From positions 25,001 through 89,000 of the forward strand of contig OY743173.1 in assembly GCA_963555705.1 (NCBI GenBank): a stretch of DNA of 64,000 nucleotides. The letters run 5' to 3'. The translations under genes and the position numbers were made by a program. Positions 44,831-56,817 of this stretch are shown one piece after another (the first letter of the stretch is position 1; every line of letters begins with the position of its first letter). Origin of the DNA: Ligustrum vulgare (lineage: Eukaryota > Streptophyta > Magnoliopsida > Lamiales > Oleaceae). Below the pieces are notes generated by a model. It did not search any database. It saw nothing but the letters and a program-made list of their open reading frames with translations, and was not told the origin of the DNA.

Positions 44831-45538
44831 GAAATTAGTTCCGAGGATGAATTTAAGGGAATGCCTAAGTTAGTGGATGTTGGAACTAGTAGTAGTGATG
44901 AGGAAGGATTGACCTATCCTGAAAAAGAATCATTTGTTAATCGGCGTGTCCTTAGCGCTAGGGCTAGGGTGGATGAAATTGGTGAGCAAAGGGATAATCT
45001 TTTTCATACTGGGTGCTTGGTGGGCAAAAAGGTTTGTGGTATGGTGATTGACGGGGGAAGTTGTACTAATGTGGTTAGTACAATGTTGGTTGATAAATTA
45101 GGTTTAAGCTTGATAAAACATCCAAACCCTTATAAGTTACAATGGCTGACCGAGTCGGGAGAGATTAAGGTAAATAAGCAGGCTAGGGTCAATTTTGCCA
45201 TCGGGGGTTATAAGGATGAGGTGGTCTGTGACGTGGTACCTATGCATGTTGGTCATATATTGTTGGGACGACCCTGGAAACATGACAGGAGGGTAGTGCA
45301 TGATGGGTTTAAGAATCAATATTCATTTGTGAAGGGTGGGAAGAAATTTACACTTATTCCGTTATCTCCAAAAGAAGCTCAAAATGACCAACTGAAAATA
45401 AAGCGCGAGTTCGAGGGGAAAAATAAGAGCGTTGAGGCCACGACCTCAGAAAAAGGTGAGCTTGAGAGTGAAAAGAAAAAGAAAAGAGAGTCCACCACAA
45501 AAATGAGTTACAAAAATGAGTTTATTTGCATTTTCTAA
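44831..45538 (+). pseudogene. protease of the inner element and acidic/basic linker
   Basis: The frame continues from gag. DNLFHTGCLVGKKVCGMVID is followed by GGSCTNVVST, the IDGG form of the aspartic protease site usual in this lineage. GHILLGRPWKHDRRVVHDGF and VEATTSEKGELESEKKKK follow. It ends at a stop at 45536-45538, where reverse transcriptase would be expected to begin in autonomous relatives. The domain itself looks intact; only the upstream gag frameshift prevents a normal product. Confidence 0.82.
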
Positions 45539-45757
45539 CGCATCCCTCCCCAGTTCTATTAAATCTGTTTTGCAGGGACATAAATCAAGCCATGAACGTA
45601 AAGCGGGAAAGAAAATTATTGGCCAAAATAAGCAGCCCAAGAGTCTAAAGGATTGCATGACACTTAAAAATAATCATCGAGCCCAGGAAAGCAGGAGGAA
45701 TTTGAAAAGCCGACCAAAAATGGATTCGAGGTCGAATCCTTTTTAAGAGAGGGAGTA
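45539..45757 (+). other. pol deletion junction and polypurine tract of the inner element
   Basis: LPSSIKSVLQG (45548-45580) is the last pre-RT motif. The frame then runs through unrelated basic sequence to KMDSRSNPF, the usual end of pol. TTTTTAAGAGAGGGAGTA precedes the 3' LTR and acts as the likely polypurine tract. Confidence 0.6.
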
Positions 45758-46717
45758 TGATGTGATCCGGACCAGGCATCGAAGGGCGAAGTCGAGCCAT
45801 CAACAATATGATAGTGATCTACGTGCAAAACGGAGCAAGTTCCATGTTGGGGTCGAGCCGAGAAGAGGGACGGATCAAGCCGAGCCGAGAAATCGAAATT
45901 GTTTATGCAGAAAAGGCCTTACGGCTGTAAATCATATAATCACGGCCGTAAAAGCTATTGTCACGGCCGTAATCAATTGTCGAAGAAAAAGGAAGAAATT
46001 CTGCAGAACGACGCTTACGGCCGTAAGCTTGGAAGTTACGGCCGTAACATTCAAAAAAGGGAAACTTCACGGCCGTAAGAAATTCGTCACGGCCGTAACT
46101 AATAAATCAGAATTTTGATCAGAAAGGCCATTACGGCCGTAAAAGGATTGTCACGACCGTAACTGGGTAGCGGCCATATTTTTGCGAGATTTTAATTATT
46201 TTATTCCTTTTTTAGTTTTTGGTTATTTTCCTAGTTTAGAATTTTAGTATAATTAGAATTCTATTTTGAGTAAATTAGATGCTAGGTTATTTTGCTTATT
46301 TATACGCTTTTCCATTCATTGTAAAAGATTGACAAGTTTGAGTTGATTAATAAAATTTGTGAGAGGATTCTCCAAAATTGAGAGGTTGAGTTTATTCCCT
46401 TTTGCTTGAACTTATCAAAGATCCGATCTTTGTGGCGTTCTTCCATCAAACTTATCAAATATTCGCAAGAATATTTGTGGTGTTTCCAAATTCGATACTT
46501 ATCAAGGAAATTGACAAGTCCTTGTGGCGTTCACCAATCTTGGTTCTTCAATCCGCATCGTCATAAATTGCGTCGTGATTGTCGGGTCAAGGCTTTACCG
46601 TCATTCTATCCTTATTTTTTGTTATTTATCTTGTGTCGATCTGATTTAGATCTTTCCTAAGTTTTAATTATCGTTATTCCGCGTGTTCGACGAGATTCCC
46701 CGACTGGGATCGCGTCA
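45758..46717 (+). repeat. inner element 3' LTR, 960 bp
   Basis: Starts TGATGTGATCCGG and ends GATCGCGTCA. It is near-identical to the 5' LTR apart from the loss of one palindrome unit and a few substitutions. The three stem-loops are kept at about 46409-46532. Confidence 0.92.
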
Positions 46718-46819
46718 GGTTAAGGTGTTTATCATTTATTTTACCACTTTAGCTTTCTTGGGTTGGTATTAAAATTGTTGTGGGAATTTTCGGTCAACAC
46801 ACCGAAGGGGTTCGCATCA

Positions 46820-48479
46820 CAAAATAAACTAGCCTAGATACATAATTGAGAATAGACAACAAGCTTTAATGTAAACAACAAGTTCAAGATATTTTTAACC
46901 AACGGCCATGAGTATTCCAAATAAATCATTCCCCTGATTATTAACATGCTCACACATCAATAGCTGCAGAAAAACAATACAGATATGGTTAAATCGTTGT
47001 TTCACAACCATATACTTTCAACTTTATTTTATATTCACTTCATTGTTACCAAACACGTCATATAATTTGTTTATTAGGTTAGTATCATCCTAGTAGAACA
47101 ATATTTATACACATTTTGAGAAGAGAGTGATAAAGTTGATCAGTCACATATATCAAAACAGGTGAGTTCCCTACTTCATATACGTGACGTGCATAGTTGA
47201 TATCACACAGATCACTGATTTTGATGGATTCATATACATGATGTGTGACCTTTATTTCTCCATAATATTCTTTTCCCAATCTAATATCCATCACCAGTAT
47301 CATTGATCACTTATCATGATCTTCTAGTAGAATACATTTATGTCAACATTTACAAAGTTCAAAAAATTACTCTTCGATCCCTTTTTATTTAGCAAGGAAC
47401 ATATGCAATTACCAAATTATTTTACCAATACAACAAATTATGAAATTCGGTGGATTTTTTTGTTCAAATTATATAACATGCATATTCAGATGTAGCAAAT
47501 GCATAAGAATCTATATTGTGTGTTGAACTGCATTATCATATTCTTGCATTCTTGAAATGTATGATAGGAAATACATGGATTATGAAGAATTACATCTATG
47601 AAGAATGACACAATTTGATATTTTACCTGAACGGGAGAAATCCTGATTATATGATAAGATTGATGAAACAAACTCAATATTTTTTCAACCCACCAATTTT
47701 AATTTTAAAATTAGCTCATATTGTGGAGGTGTAATTAAATTTCAGTTACAAGATGGTGATAGGAGTAAAATTTGGGATCTAGTATTTATCGATATATTAT
47801 TTATCATGTATAGTATTATAAACGAATTTTCCAGAGATATTAATACCGGTATTCTTATTTTTAGTTAATGTAATTGTGATTTCTCCCCTAATTTTTTCCC
47901 CTTGAACCTACTATAAGGCATGCCTAAAGTTTAAGGGAACAATTAATATACCAAGTAGTTACAATATCACAATTCAATTGAAAGGAATAAGGTTTAAACA
48001 ACCACAAATGAGTTGGTATATAAACAATTATATATATTAATATAAATCAAAAGCACCCACCGTCACCCCACCCCACCCCACCCCACCCCACCCCACTCCA
48101 CCACACCCCACACCATCACAATCTCATCTCAATCTTCCATAGCCGATGCTATCCAGATTCATGCTAACACCTCATCACCATCAATGTGACCGTGACTACT
48201 ATCATCTACGAAGCACCGCTACCACCACCTTCGATGCACAAGTATCTCCTACGAACTTTCACCATCGCCATGACCACCATTATCACCATCCCATAACATC
48301 CAGGCTCTAGTCCATAGCCATCGCCACCACCACAACCACCACCACCAACACCTTCGTCGCATCATCACCACCATCTCCATCACACCATCATCATCACCAA
48401 TAACAATTGTCACTTCATAATCACACATGTATAGATATATACATCACAGAGAGATGTGATGTTATCAATTTTCAAGGTT
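46820..48479. other. gene-free AT-rich stretch with C-rich simple sequence at its end
   Basis: No coding frame or known element is recognised in 46820-48060. From 48100 to 48420 the DNA is dominated by CAC, ACC and ATC triplets and is low complexity. A few frames of 60-80 codons are shorter than I would support. Confidence 0.5.
48066..48106. repeat. (CCCCA)n microsatellite
   Basis: About seven CCCCA units in tandem, followed by variants. Confidence 0.85.
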
Positions 48480-48848
48480 GTAAACATTAACTTAGATATT
48501 ATTGAATTGAAATTGGAGTTCTCTCTTGAAAGGTGAGTTATTCCCTTTTCCTTGTTCTTCAAGAACAAATTGAACTTATCAAAGATCAATTCTTTGTGAC
48601 ATTCATCCAACGAACTTATCAAGGAAGTGACATTCCTTGTGGCGTTCACTAATCTTGGTTCTTATTCCACATCGTTTCTCGCATCGTGAATATTGGGTTA
48701 AAATTTTATCGTCAAATCTATCTTTTATTATTGTTTTTATTTTCTCGGGTCTTGTTATTGTTATTCTCACTGAATTTAGATCTTTCCTATCATTTTTTAT
48801 TATTATTTCGCGTTTTTCGTCGCGTTTCCCAAGTGGGATCGCATCATC
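48480..48848 (+). repeat. diverged LTR end related to the inner element
   Basis: The stretch aligns by eye with the last 370 bp of the inner LTR, from GAAAGGTGAGTTATTCCC to GGGATCGCATCA. It keeps two of the stem-loop units with different stems: AAAGA with TCTTT (48581-48595) and AAGGAA with TTCCTT (48621-48638). Nothing of the element follows, so it is a truncated fragment. Confidence 0.75.
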
Positions 48849-49140
48849 ACCTGCAACAAATAAATTGTGACATGTGACCCGAGGTATAAATTGTAACCTG
48901 TAACTTTAAAGTGTGACATGTGACCTGAGACATGTAACCTGTGAACTGTTACTTGTGACCTGTAACATATGAACTAGGATATATGACCTTAAAGTGTGAC
49001 ATGTGACATGATGTATGAATTGTGACATGTGACCTAAACTATTAAGTGTGACCAGTTCTCTTTTGACATGTTTCCTGTGACCTATGACTTGAGGTATGAA
49101 CTGTGACCTGAATATAAGGTGAAACATGTGACTGCAATGG
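48849..49140. repeat. degenerate TGTGACATGTGACC repeat array
   Basis: The words TGTGACATGTGACC, TGTGACCTG and GAGGTATGAA recur about fifteen times with drift over 290 bp. It resembles a decayed minisatellite and has no coding sense. Confidence 0.75.
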
Positions 49141-50446
49141 CGACCAACTCACGACAAACCTACGCAGTTACCACAACCCGTACTAACCACCACCATGATC
49201 ACAACTACCATCGCAACCCAACAGCAACAGTGCCATTGCCGCCACCGCACAACCACTAACTCACTATTGCCACCACCCGCATCAACCATCACCACTAACA
49301 CACTCCAACAACATGACAAGACGTACTGCTATCAAACACAGACAGCCCCAACCACCCCACACCACAACTATCACCATCACACACAAAAAATTTTTTTACA
49401 AATCCTCCACCACCCAAAAAAAAAAATTATAAATTCTCCACCACCACCATCTACCTGCATAAATGGTGTTGAATGATGCTGGAGATCACTTTCCACTTGA
49501 CGGTGTTGAATAATGCTGGACTACGCAACATCGACAAGAAGAGGAGCTACAACAGCCCTGCGCTGTCACCGAGGGCACAAGAATCACGTGGCCACCACAC
49601 AAAGGAGTTGTGGTTACAGAGATGAGCATCGTGGGCGATCGATAATTTAATTTTGCCGGTGACCTTCCATCTTCAATTAGACTAGCCAGCTACGACTGAA
49701 GATGCTTGTTTGGGAAAAGAAAATGGGTTTGTAAATTAGGGTTGGATTGGGGTGGGTTGAGGGCATTGTTTTGGGGTAGTTTATTAATTAATATTTTAAA
49801 AATGAATTAGGACTTGATTGTTGTATAAAATACTTACAATTTTGTTTTGTGAATTGTGAATTTTAGAAGAAGGGATGGATGTAATTTTTACAAGTTTAAA
49901 GTGTCACTTGAGGCTCAAGCCCAAGCCGAAGCCCAAACCCTCAAGATATTAAGTGGTCACATACTTTTCCTCCTCTATTATCCTAATGGCCAGTTTTCTA
50001 TTTCCCTCTATTTTTTCCACTTTATATTCCAAATTAGATAGGTACCTCTTAGGTTCTAATTTTTCAAAAATCACTTTATGCACCTAAATATATTTCAAAT
50101 TTCTTCTTTCAATAGAAAATGCATTCAACATCTGTGCAACTAAGATTCTTTTGCTCAAAAAGTTGACTCAAAGTTAACCATTTGCCTACTTCATAAACTA
50201 ATTTCTAACAAAATCCCAAATTAATTGTTCAACCCCTAGCATGCTACTAGAACGGTGTAAATAGTACCTCTCTAATAATATTGATGCATTTTCCACATAA
50301 CAATTGTATCAATATTCGATATCATGACAAATTGAATCATGTACTATTAAGTGCAAGTGTCATTTATGTTATTCGACGTATGTTGCAGCATTATGCTTAC
50401 ATTTTAAATATTGTACTCAGCTCCATGTACAATCTCAATGACATTC
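49141..50446. other. low-complexity and gene-free stretch downstream of the galactosidase gene
   Basis: 49141-49480 is again rich in ACC, CAC and CAA triplets. 49481-50446 has no recognised feature except the expected 3' untranslated end of the minus-strand galactosidase gene just left of 50447. No polyadenylation signal is assigned with confidence. Confidence 0.4.
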
Positions 50447-53240
50447 TCATTTTGGAGATAAAACATATATCTTACAATCGTGGGAAAATACGCTAGCTGA
50501 GATTTGTCCTTCAATAGAGTTTTGGATCGAATTCTGCAAAAATTTAACATGGAAAAATCAATAAATATTTCAGTAATTAAAATTTACAATTGATTGAGTA
50601 CTAATGCATATTAATATGCGTACCGCCCATAAATCACGAGCATCAACAACTGTAGCTGAATTGAGACCTATGTCGGACCAATAAGCTGTAATAGTAGCTT
50701 CCGAAGATCCTCTATTCCATAATGCCACTACAACTCTGTTTTGACTAAGCGGCCCTGCCCAGACCTGTAGATTGCCGTCCTTAATCTTTTTCCCTTGAAC
50801 GCCAAGTTCATCTGGCCTCAAAGCAAACAAATAAATTCTATCATTTGATGTTCAATGTGCACAAACGAAAAGGACACTTCGAAGTTCTTACTAACTCACC
50901 TTGATTAACTGCAATAACATCTTGATTACTCAACAGTGCTAGAGTAAAGTTGTCCATGGACCGAATATCACAGCCAATCAGCAGAGGAGCCTATAATCCC
51001 AGAATGAACATCGTAATCCAATATCTGATTCAAGCATGTTTTAATTCTAGTAGTGCAGTTGTAAGTTTCTGTTACTTACTTTCACTAAAGCCCATATGCT
51101 GAAATGGGATCGATATTCTTCTCTAGTCATGCCACCGTTTCCAACTTCCAACATATCAGGATCTACACAAACAAACTTCTGTTACGACACTGTTTTTGTA
51201 CCTTCGATGCTGCATTGATGAATAAATATCATGCGATGAGAAAGATTCGTCAATATTTTACCATTCCAACCACCTGGTCCTGCATAAGCAGCCCATTTGT
51301 CATTAAGATCTGCCCTCGAAATCATGCTACCAAGACAAAACATTAGTTTACCAGATCCATGCGCTAATCCCATATGACACAAATATGCATGCACTATTAC
51401 TGAACGATGGGTATAAAGTTAGATAAGTCGTTTAACTTATGTGGACATATATGCTTACAATGACAAGCCGCGTAGTCATGGCTCACGACCCATGTGGGCC
51501 ATTGTCCAACAACCCCTAATTGACCAAAATAGGATATGGGATTGATATAAGAAACCAAGGCACATGCATCATCTTATAAATGCAGGACCTATTAGGCAGT
51601 GGAAGTCATTGGGGAACCTGTTTTTGGATAAGCATCACGAAGAAAATTGAGGTGCCGTCTCAGGAGAACAAGTGTTATTGCTTGTTTAATAAATTTGACT
51701 ATCGTTTGGTTAATTACAGGTTGCTGTCACACGACCAGAATATGGCCATGCCTAGCCAACATGGACCTTGCAACGGCTACAGGTGGCACTGGCCCAGATC
51801 TTGCTGGAAAAATGTAGGTCATGCCGGTCCAGCCGTGCCTAATGAGGAGCTTTTTTAGTTCACCTGTCCCAGTTATCAGCAATGTCTCCAGTAGTTCTCC
51901 AACTGTTCCCAATAGAATTGACCCAAGTTGCAGGATCTTCGTCCCCCCTATAATTAACACGACAAAGTACAAAATTGTCCGATGAATCTATGTGCATCAA
52001 TGCATAACGATACCCCTTTGATATGACAGAAATGACTCACCATTCACACACAGAAAAAAAGATGGACCTTCCCGAATTTAATAAAGCATTTGCCATTACA
52101 GGATACCTATTTTACCGAACAAAGAAACAGAAAATTCAATTTGTTATATTTATAACAAATACAGATACGTCAAATGTATTGATGTGACAAATTAATACCT
52201 TTCCTTAGGGCCTATGCCATTATTGTTACAATTGTCATACTTCAAGTAATCAATCCCCTGTTATGGAATATAAACCAGCGTTGCATTTCATTTCATTACA
52301 AATGTAATAGTAATGCAGACTATAAGATGAGATTTTGAATGGGTTAAAACATACACACCCATGAAGAAAATTTTTTTGCATCCTTTTCTTCGTATCCTAG
52401 AGACCCGGGCATTGTATTACTGCATGTCTGAGTTCTGCAAATCAACATGACTACATCAAAATACAATCTATTAATAGAAAGTGGATGGATATTTATACAA
52501 GATATGTACCCAGCATCAGAGTATATCCCTAGCTTTAAACCTTTGCTATGAACATAATCAGCCAGTGATTTGATTCCAGAGGGAAATGTCGAAGATTTGG
52601 GAACCAAATTCCCCTGCCATTTAGATTTTATATGCTAGAATTAATCGAATTCCTGGCATCAAATTATGAAATCTGAAGAAAACAAGCATCGAGTACCTGA
52701 GAATCTCTATCCAATTCAGCCCAACAATCATCTAAAAACGCCAAATATGGAATTCAATTCAAGGACATCAAAATTCTATATGGAACAGCAATGGTGAACT
52801 AACCAAGGTTTATGTATTCATATCCAAGTGCAGAAAGTCCAGTTGATACCATCGCATCAGCTGGAAAAAATATATAGAAAAGTCAGGAAATTATATCAGC
52901 CATCAAAAATGTCAAATAATTTACTCACTCACCTGTATCCCTAATCAACTTCTCTTCAATGTCACATTGAAAATGATTCCAGCTGTTCCATCTGATGAGC
53001 AACATATAATTTAAAAATAAAAATCATCTAAAAACGCTCGATTTTATTACAAAACATAAAGATCTGATACCCCATCTGAGGTGTTAGGCCAATTCCATTT
53101 TCTATGAGCTTCTTCCGAATCTGAACTCCGGGATTTGAATCCATGATCTTATTCTGTCGAGCAGATGATGTGACAAAGAAGCACCACATTGCAACAATCA
53201 CTAGTCGATGCCCCATTGAACAATATTGGGAACTATTCAT
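50447..53240 (-). CDS. alpha-galactosidase, GH27 family, 14 exons
   Basis: The enzyme removes terminal alpha-1,6-galactose from raffinose-family sugars, galactomannan or galactolipid; a signal peptide ([19 protein letters not shown]) predicts secretion or a vacuolar/wall location. Exons on minus, all GT-AG and phase-consistent: 53240-53071, 52991-52933, 52860-52804, 52731-52697, 52613-52510, 52434-52359, 52257-52199, 52106-52041, 51947-51864, 51326-51262, 51162-51080, 50990-50900, 50811-50624, 50533-50447. Total 407 residues, normal for the family. Visible motifs: QMGWNSWNHF, DDCW (96-99), KYDNC with nucleophile D175, RTTGDI with acid/base D230 (by the spacing of the rice enzyme), and PGGWNDPDMLE. 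The first ATG is used; the second at codon 9 is possible. No lesion is seen. Confidence 0.95.
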
Positions 53241-53286
53241 AATTAATGTACAAATAACTTGAGAAGGATTTTGATGGGAAGAGTTC

Positions 53287-53298
53287 TATATATATGTG
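53287..53298 (-). promoter_or_regulatory. TATA box of the galactosidase gene
   Basis: On minus, ATATATATAGAAC lies about 50 bp before the start codon, which leaves room for a short leader. The only evidence is position and sequence. Confidence 0.45.
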
Positions 53299-55319
53299 TG
53301 TATGAATATGAATGGAATAACTCCATTCAGTATTGCTGCTGAAGCTGGAGAAAGACGTGTATAACAACGCAAGCTTTTGCTATGTATAGACTATGGTCAG
53401 GATCTGGCGGTGGTTATGAGTAATAATTGTTACATGGATTCTAATTGCTCGATCTGTAGTCCCATTTAATTATTCTCTTAGCCATTCTACTTACGGACAC
53501 GTCGACTCGATTATCGACCCTGCACTCTCCTTCTTAACATATTCTAGTGTAGAGGAATTAATTATTACACTGCACGACCCCTCAATTATACTTGTTTGGA
53601 CTAGTCTTGAGCCTTACAGACGACAATCTTGTCTCTATGTCTAATGGACGCAACACGTGAGTCGGAGTCAACTATTTCGACTTGTCCTCTATAAATTCAT
53701 GTTTTCATTGCCACCTGTAATGTTACCACCAATACGGGGTGAAATTCATCTTAAAGAGATTTACATTCACATATCTCACTTTATTAATATACCTCCTCCT
53801 TATTTTTACATTTTAATAAGTTGAAATTATATGTGCATATCAAGATTTCGGTAAGTCAACATTCATTCGATATTTTACAAGTGTAAGTCATTATTCAACC
53901 GTCTTTGCATGCACGTATTTTTGTTAATAAAATATAATATATGCACTAATTTGTCAAATAATCTTAAGACGGACTTGGGGAGTTTTGTCTTACTTGAATG
54001 CACCATTTGCATAAACAAATTTAAGAAATAACGTGTGTTTTCTTTCTATAATTATAATGTTTATATTGCTCATATAGAATATTTAAGAGGTCAGATTATG
54101 TGAATTAATAGTCTGTGCATTATTTAAATAAAGAAATTCAGATTCACATGTAAATCTCTATATCTGATCTCTATATTAAGTCAGATTACTTATATGAATT
54201 AAATACATCATATTCATATTTGAAAACAATAAATGGTACACGTTTTATCTAAATAAATGACTATAAGACTTGCTTAGGTGTCCCTTGTTGAAAAGATGAT
54301 AACCTATTGCAATATTGAGAATTGCTTAAATAATTGATTCTAATGCTTTCACTTTTTGTACTTTTGGTGTCGGCAACGTTAATTAGCATTAGTACATTAT
54401 AATGTGCAATTAACCGTCATGTAATGTGATAAGTTGATATGGTATATGAAAGTGTATGTCAGTTCATATATAAGCTTCTATATCTCTACATAAATGATGA
54501 ATATTAAAAAAATTAATTCGACCTAAGAATTTTGGGGATCGAGCAATTCACTCTCAACATGTATTTGGATCTTTCCTAGTCTTTATATGGGGATAGCAAG
54601 GTTTACCATTATTAAAGTATATTATGAATAATGTATTACTAAAGTCAGTTTTGCCTAGAGTTGTATTGTGAATAATGTATTACTAAAGTTAGTTTTACCA
54701 AGAGTTGCGGATAAAGGTAAAAAATTTCTTTGAAAAAAAATCCTAAAGTTCGAATGCAACCTAGGATTTGTGAGGGGTTATCATTTTTTCTTCAAATTAG
54801 AATATTATGATATTCTAAAATATTTAAAATGAAAAATTGTACTGTAGTGAATGTCTCAAAGCAACTTGAGATTTGAAAGAAACTATAACTTTCAATAAAC
54901 TTATAATGAAGCGTGACACTTGAAAGACTCTAGAAGGATTTTCTAACCGGTGAAAACTCGTGCTTTTGATATGATTTAACCGAGATGGCGGACTACAAAT
55001 GAAATGACACAGAATATTATTTAAATGACAATTCTCAATATACATCATTGGATGGTTGCTCTCAATTTAAACAATATTGATTATTTATTTATTTTTACCG
55101 AAGACTTATCAGATTTGTTTGCAAATGGATTATCTAGAGAGTAGACTGCACATCGATGTAAATTCTGAATTAGTGTGTCAGTTTAGTGAAAATCTAACCT
55201 GGCAATTGAAGATCTCATAGACTATGTTCAGTAGGAAAACTGGTTATGATTGACTTGATGAGAAGCATTTCAAATTTTTAACTCCTCCTGATTTCTATAA
55301 TGCCAATAATTGCATCCTA
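53299..55319. other. gene-free stretch upstream of the galactosidase gene
   Basis: AT-rich DNA with no recognised gene or element. A 44-bp unit with GAATAATGTATTACTAAAG is duplicated in tandem at 54622-54708. The promoter of the galactosidase gene presumably lies in the first few hundred bases. Confidence 0.45.
54622..54708. repeat. 44-bp tandem duplication
   Basis: Two adjacent copies share GAATAATGTATTACTAAAG and AGTTTTGCC or AGTTTTACC, followed by AGAGTTG. Confidence 0.7.
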
Positions 55320-55612
55320 CAAAAGATTAGTTGTGCTTTTAAGCCAATGTCTTTGTCTCAAATTCAATTATCTCTCATAAAAAATAAACTTCAAGCTCTT
55401 GTGATCCGTAAATATTTGAAATTTCTCACCATATAGATAATGTCTCCAAAGTTTTCAATGTCAAAACCATTGCAACCAACTCCAAGTCATGTATTAGGAA
55501 ATTTAAGCTTCTTCAATTTTCTTGAAGCATAAGCTATAACTTTTTCATTCTGCATCAAAATACAAGCCAAGCGTCGATGGAAGCATCACTACAAATCATG
55601 AACTCTTCACCT
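55320..55612 (-). pseudogene. Ty3/gypsy RNase H remnant
   Basis: On minus, EEFMICSDASIDAWLVF is followed after stops by LNFLIHDLELVAMVLTLKTL, SQELEVYF and EIIEFETKTLA. This order matches gypsy RNase H (SDAS, then HDLELAA, then HKSLKY, then LNLRQRRW). There are many stops and shifts. No LTR or neighbouring pol domain is recognised, so it is an isolated old fragment. Confidence 0.65.
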
Positions 55613-56817
55613 AGAGATGGAAGAGTAAGAACCATTTGCTTGCATACACAACCAATAAGTTGACGAGGTCAATCGATGTGCCAAGATTGGAAGAATTACA
55701 GCTAAATTTGCACACGGGTTAGATATTAAGGGCCATTTGTGCAGATTTCTCAAAAATATTAAATATTTCCCTATTTTCTTAATTTCCATTTCAACAAAAC
55801 TTCTACAACATTTTGTCTTTGCTGTTGTTGGTCATTGCATTGTCACGTCACTGCTCTTCTTGCTGACGTTCTCTTCATCTTAATGCACTTTTGGTATGCG
55901 GTGCCGTAAAGGTTTTTGCATTTTTCTTCCTTATTCCTTCAGAGGAAGAAAACATGTCAATTAAGTTTTAAACTATTTGATCTAAAAGATAAACTATAAG
56001 TCTATACATACATGATTTTAATAAATGAATAGCGGTTTGATCTAAATATCTAAATTATTAGATAAAACTTTATTTAAATATTATTTCAATACTAAGCTTT
56101 TTATGATACCCATAATTTTGAGTTTTTTTTTTTCAAAAAATGTAATTTTGAATAGTGATTTTTTGAAGATTAATATGTGGTTAGAAAATAAAGAAAAAAT
56201 TGTATTTACGTATAATATTATTTTATCGGAGAATGTGTGTTTAATAATAAGAAAAAAATGTATTAAAATTTAAAAATATTATTTACACATACTTTAATGC
56301 GTAAAATAAAAATAAATAAATAAATAATCAGAAGCCTAAGCACGCTTAGGCACTTTTAAGCGCGCTTTGTAGATAAAAAAAAAAATCTTTTGAAGATTTT
56401 CATAACTATTGATTTTGTAAATAAAAGTATAATTTTATTGATTGAATACAAATTGTTTCCGGATTAAGATTAAGCACACATTTATAATTATTGTGATTGG
56501 TGCAATTATTTTTGATTGAATACAAATAGTTTACATAATTATTATTTTGTCTACTTAATTTTATAAGTTAAAATATAGTTTTATTATTGATTAAATACAA
56601 ATATTTGTGGGTTTAAGATTAAGCACACATTTATAATTATTGTGATTGATATTTTGAATGAAAAAAAAAACTTAAATACGAGAAACAAATGCATAAAATC
56701 ATGAGAAATATATTGATACTTTCACATAATCAATGTTGTATCTATAATATTACATTAAACATGATATACTATTAAATAAAAAAATAAATTTGCATTTTCT
56801 TTTAATTGAATAATAAT
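55613..56817. other. gene-free AT-rich stretch with tandem repeat
   Basis: No gene is seen. A 148-bp period is visible: AAGATTAAGCACACATTTAT occurs at about 56466 and 56614 with similar surroundings. A short inverted motif AAGCACGCTTAGGC lies near 56338. Confidence 0.45.

Larger units (their letters stand above)
42439..46722 (+). mobile_element. inner gypsy element carrying gag and protease only (TR-GAG-like)
   Basis: LTRs 42444-43425 and 45758-46717 flank 2.3 kb encoding gag with zinc knuckle and protease, then the last residues of pol (KMDSRSNPF) and a polypurine tract. Reverse transcriptase, RNase H and integrase are absent. The target duplication GGTTA is perfect (42439-42443 and 46718-46722). 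Elements of this design are known in plants as TR-GAG and depend on enzymes of relatives. LTR similarity and a single coding lesion suggest recent activity. Confidence 0.9.
37042..46819 (+). mobile_element. outer RT-less Ty3/gypsy element, with remnant of an upstream tandem copy
   Basis: LTRs at 37165-37918 and at 41786-46819 (split by the inner element) flank a 3.9-kb internal region with a tRNA-Met primer site and a polypurine tract. Protease-like and RNase H/integrase-like sequence is present, but the gag core, the zinc knuckle and the entire reverse transcriptase are absent. The 123 bp left of the first LTR (37042-37164) match the internal end at 41663-41785. The left LTR therefore once closed another copy, giving an LTR-internal-LTR-internal-LTR arrangement now truncated. 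For that reason there is no target duplication. Confidence 0.85.
41786..46819 (+). repeat. outer element right LTR, split by the inner element
   Basis: The LTR runs 41786-42443 and resumes 46718-46819, ending GGTTCGCATCA. Compared with the left LTR, several differences are C-to-T or G-to-A changes inside GTCGACCG words. The inner element plus its duplication GGTTA interrupts it. Confidence 0.9.

Noticed and set aside
47085..47303. 72-codon minus frame in the stretch right of the outer element
   Set aside because: No domain, no introns and no conserved context; it is expected by chance in AT-rich DNA.
50570..52607. Short minus-strand frames inside the galactosidase gene, each starting at an internal Met
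   Set aside because: Each is one exon with read-through into introns. The 14-exon model accounts for all of them.
55607..55789. 60-codon minus frame next to the RNase H remnant
   Set aside because: No match to the pol order upstream of RNase H, and too short to support alone.
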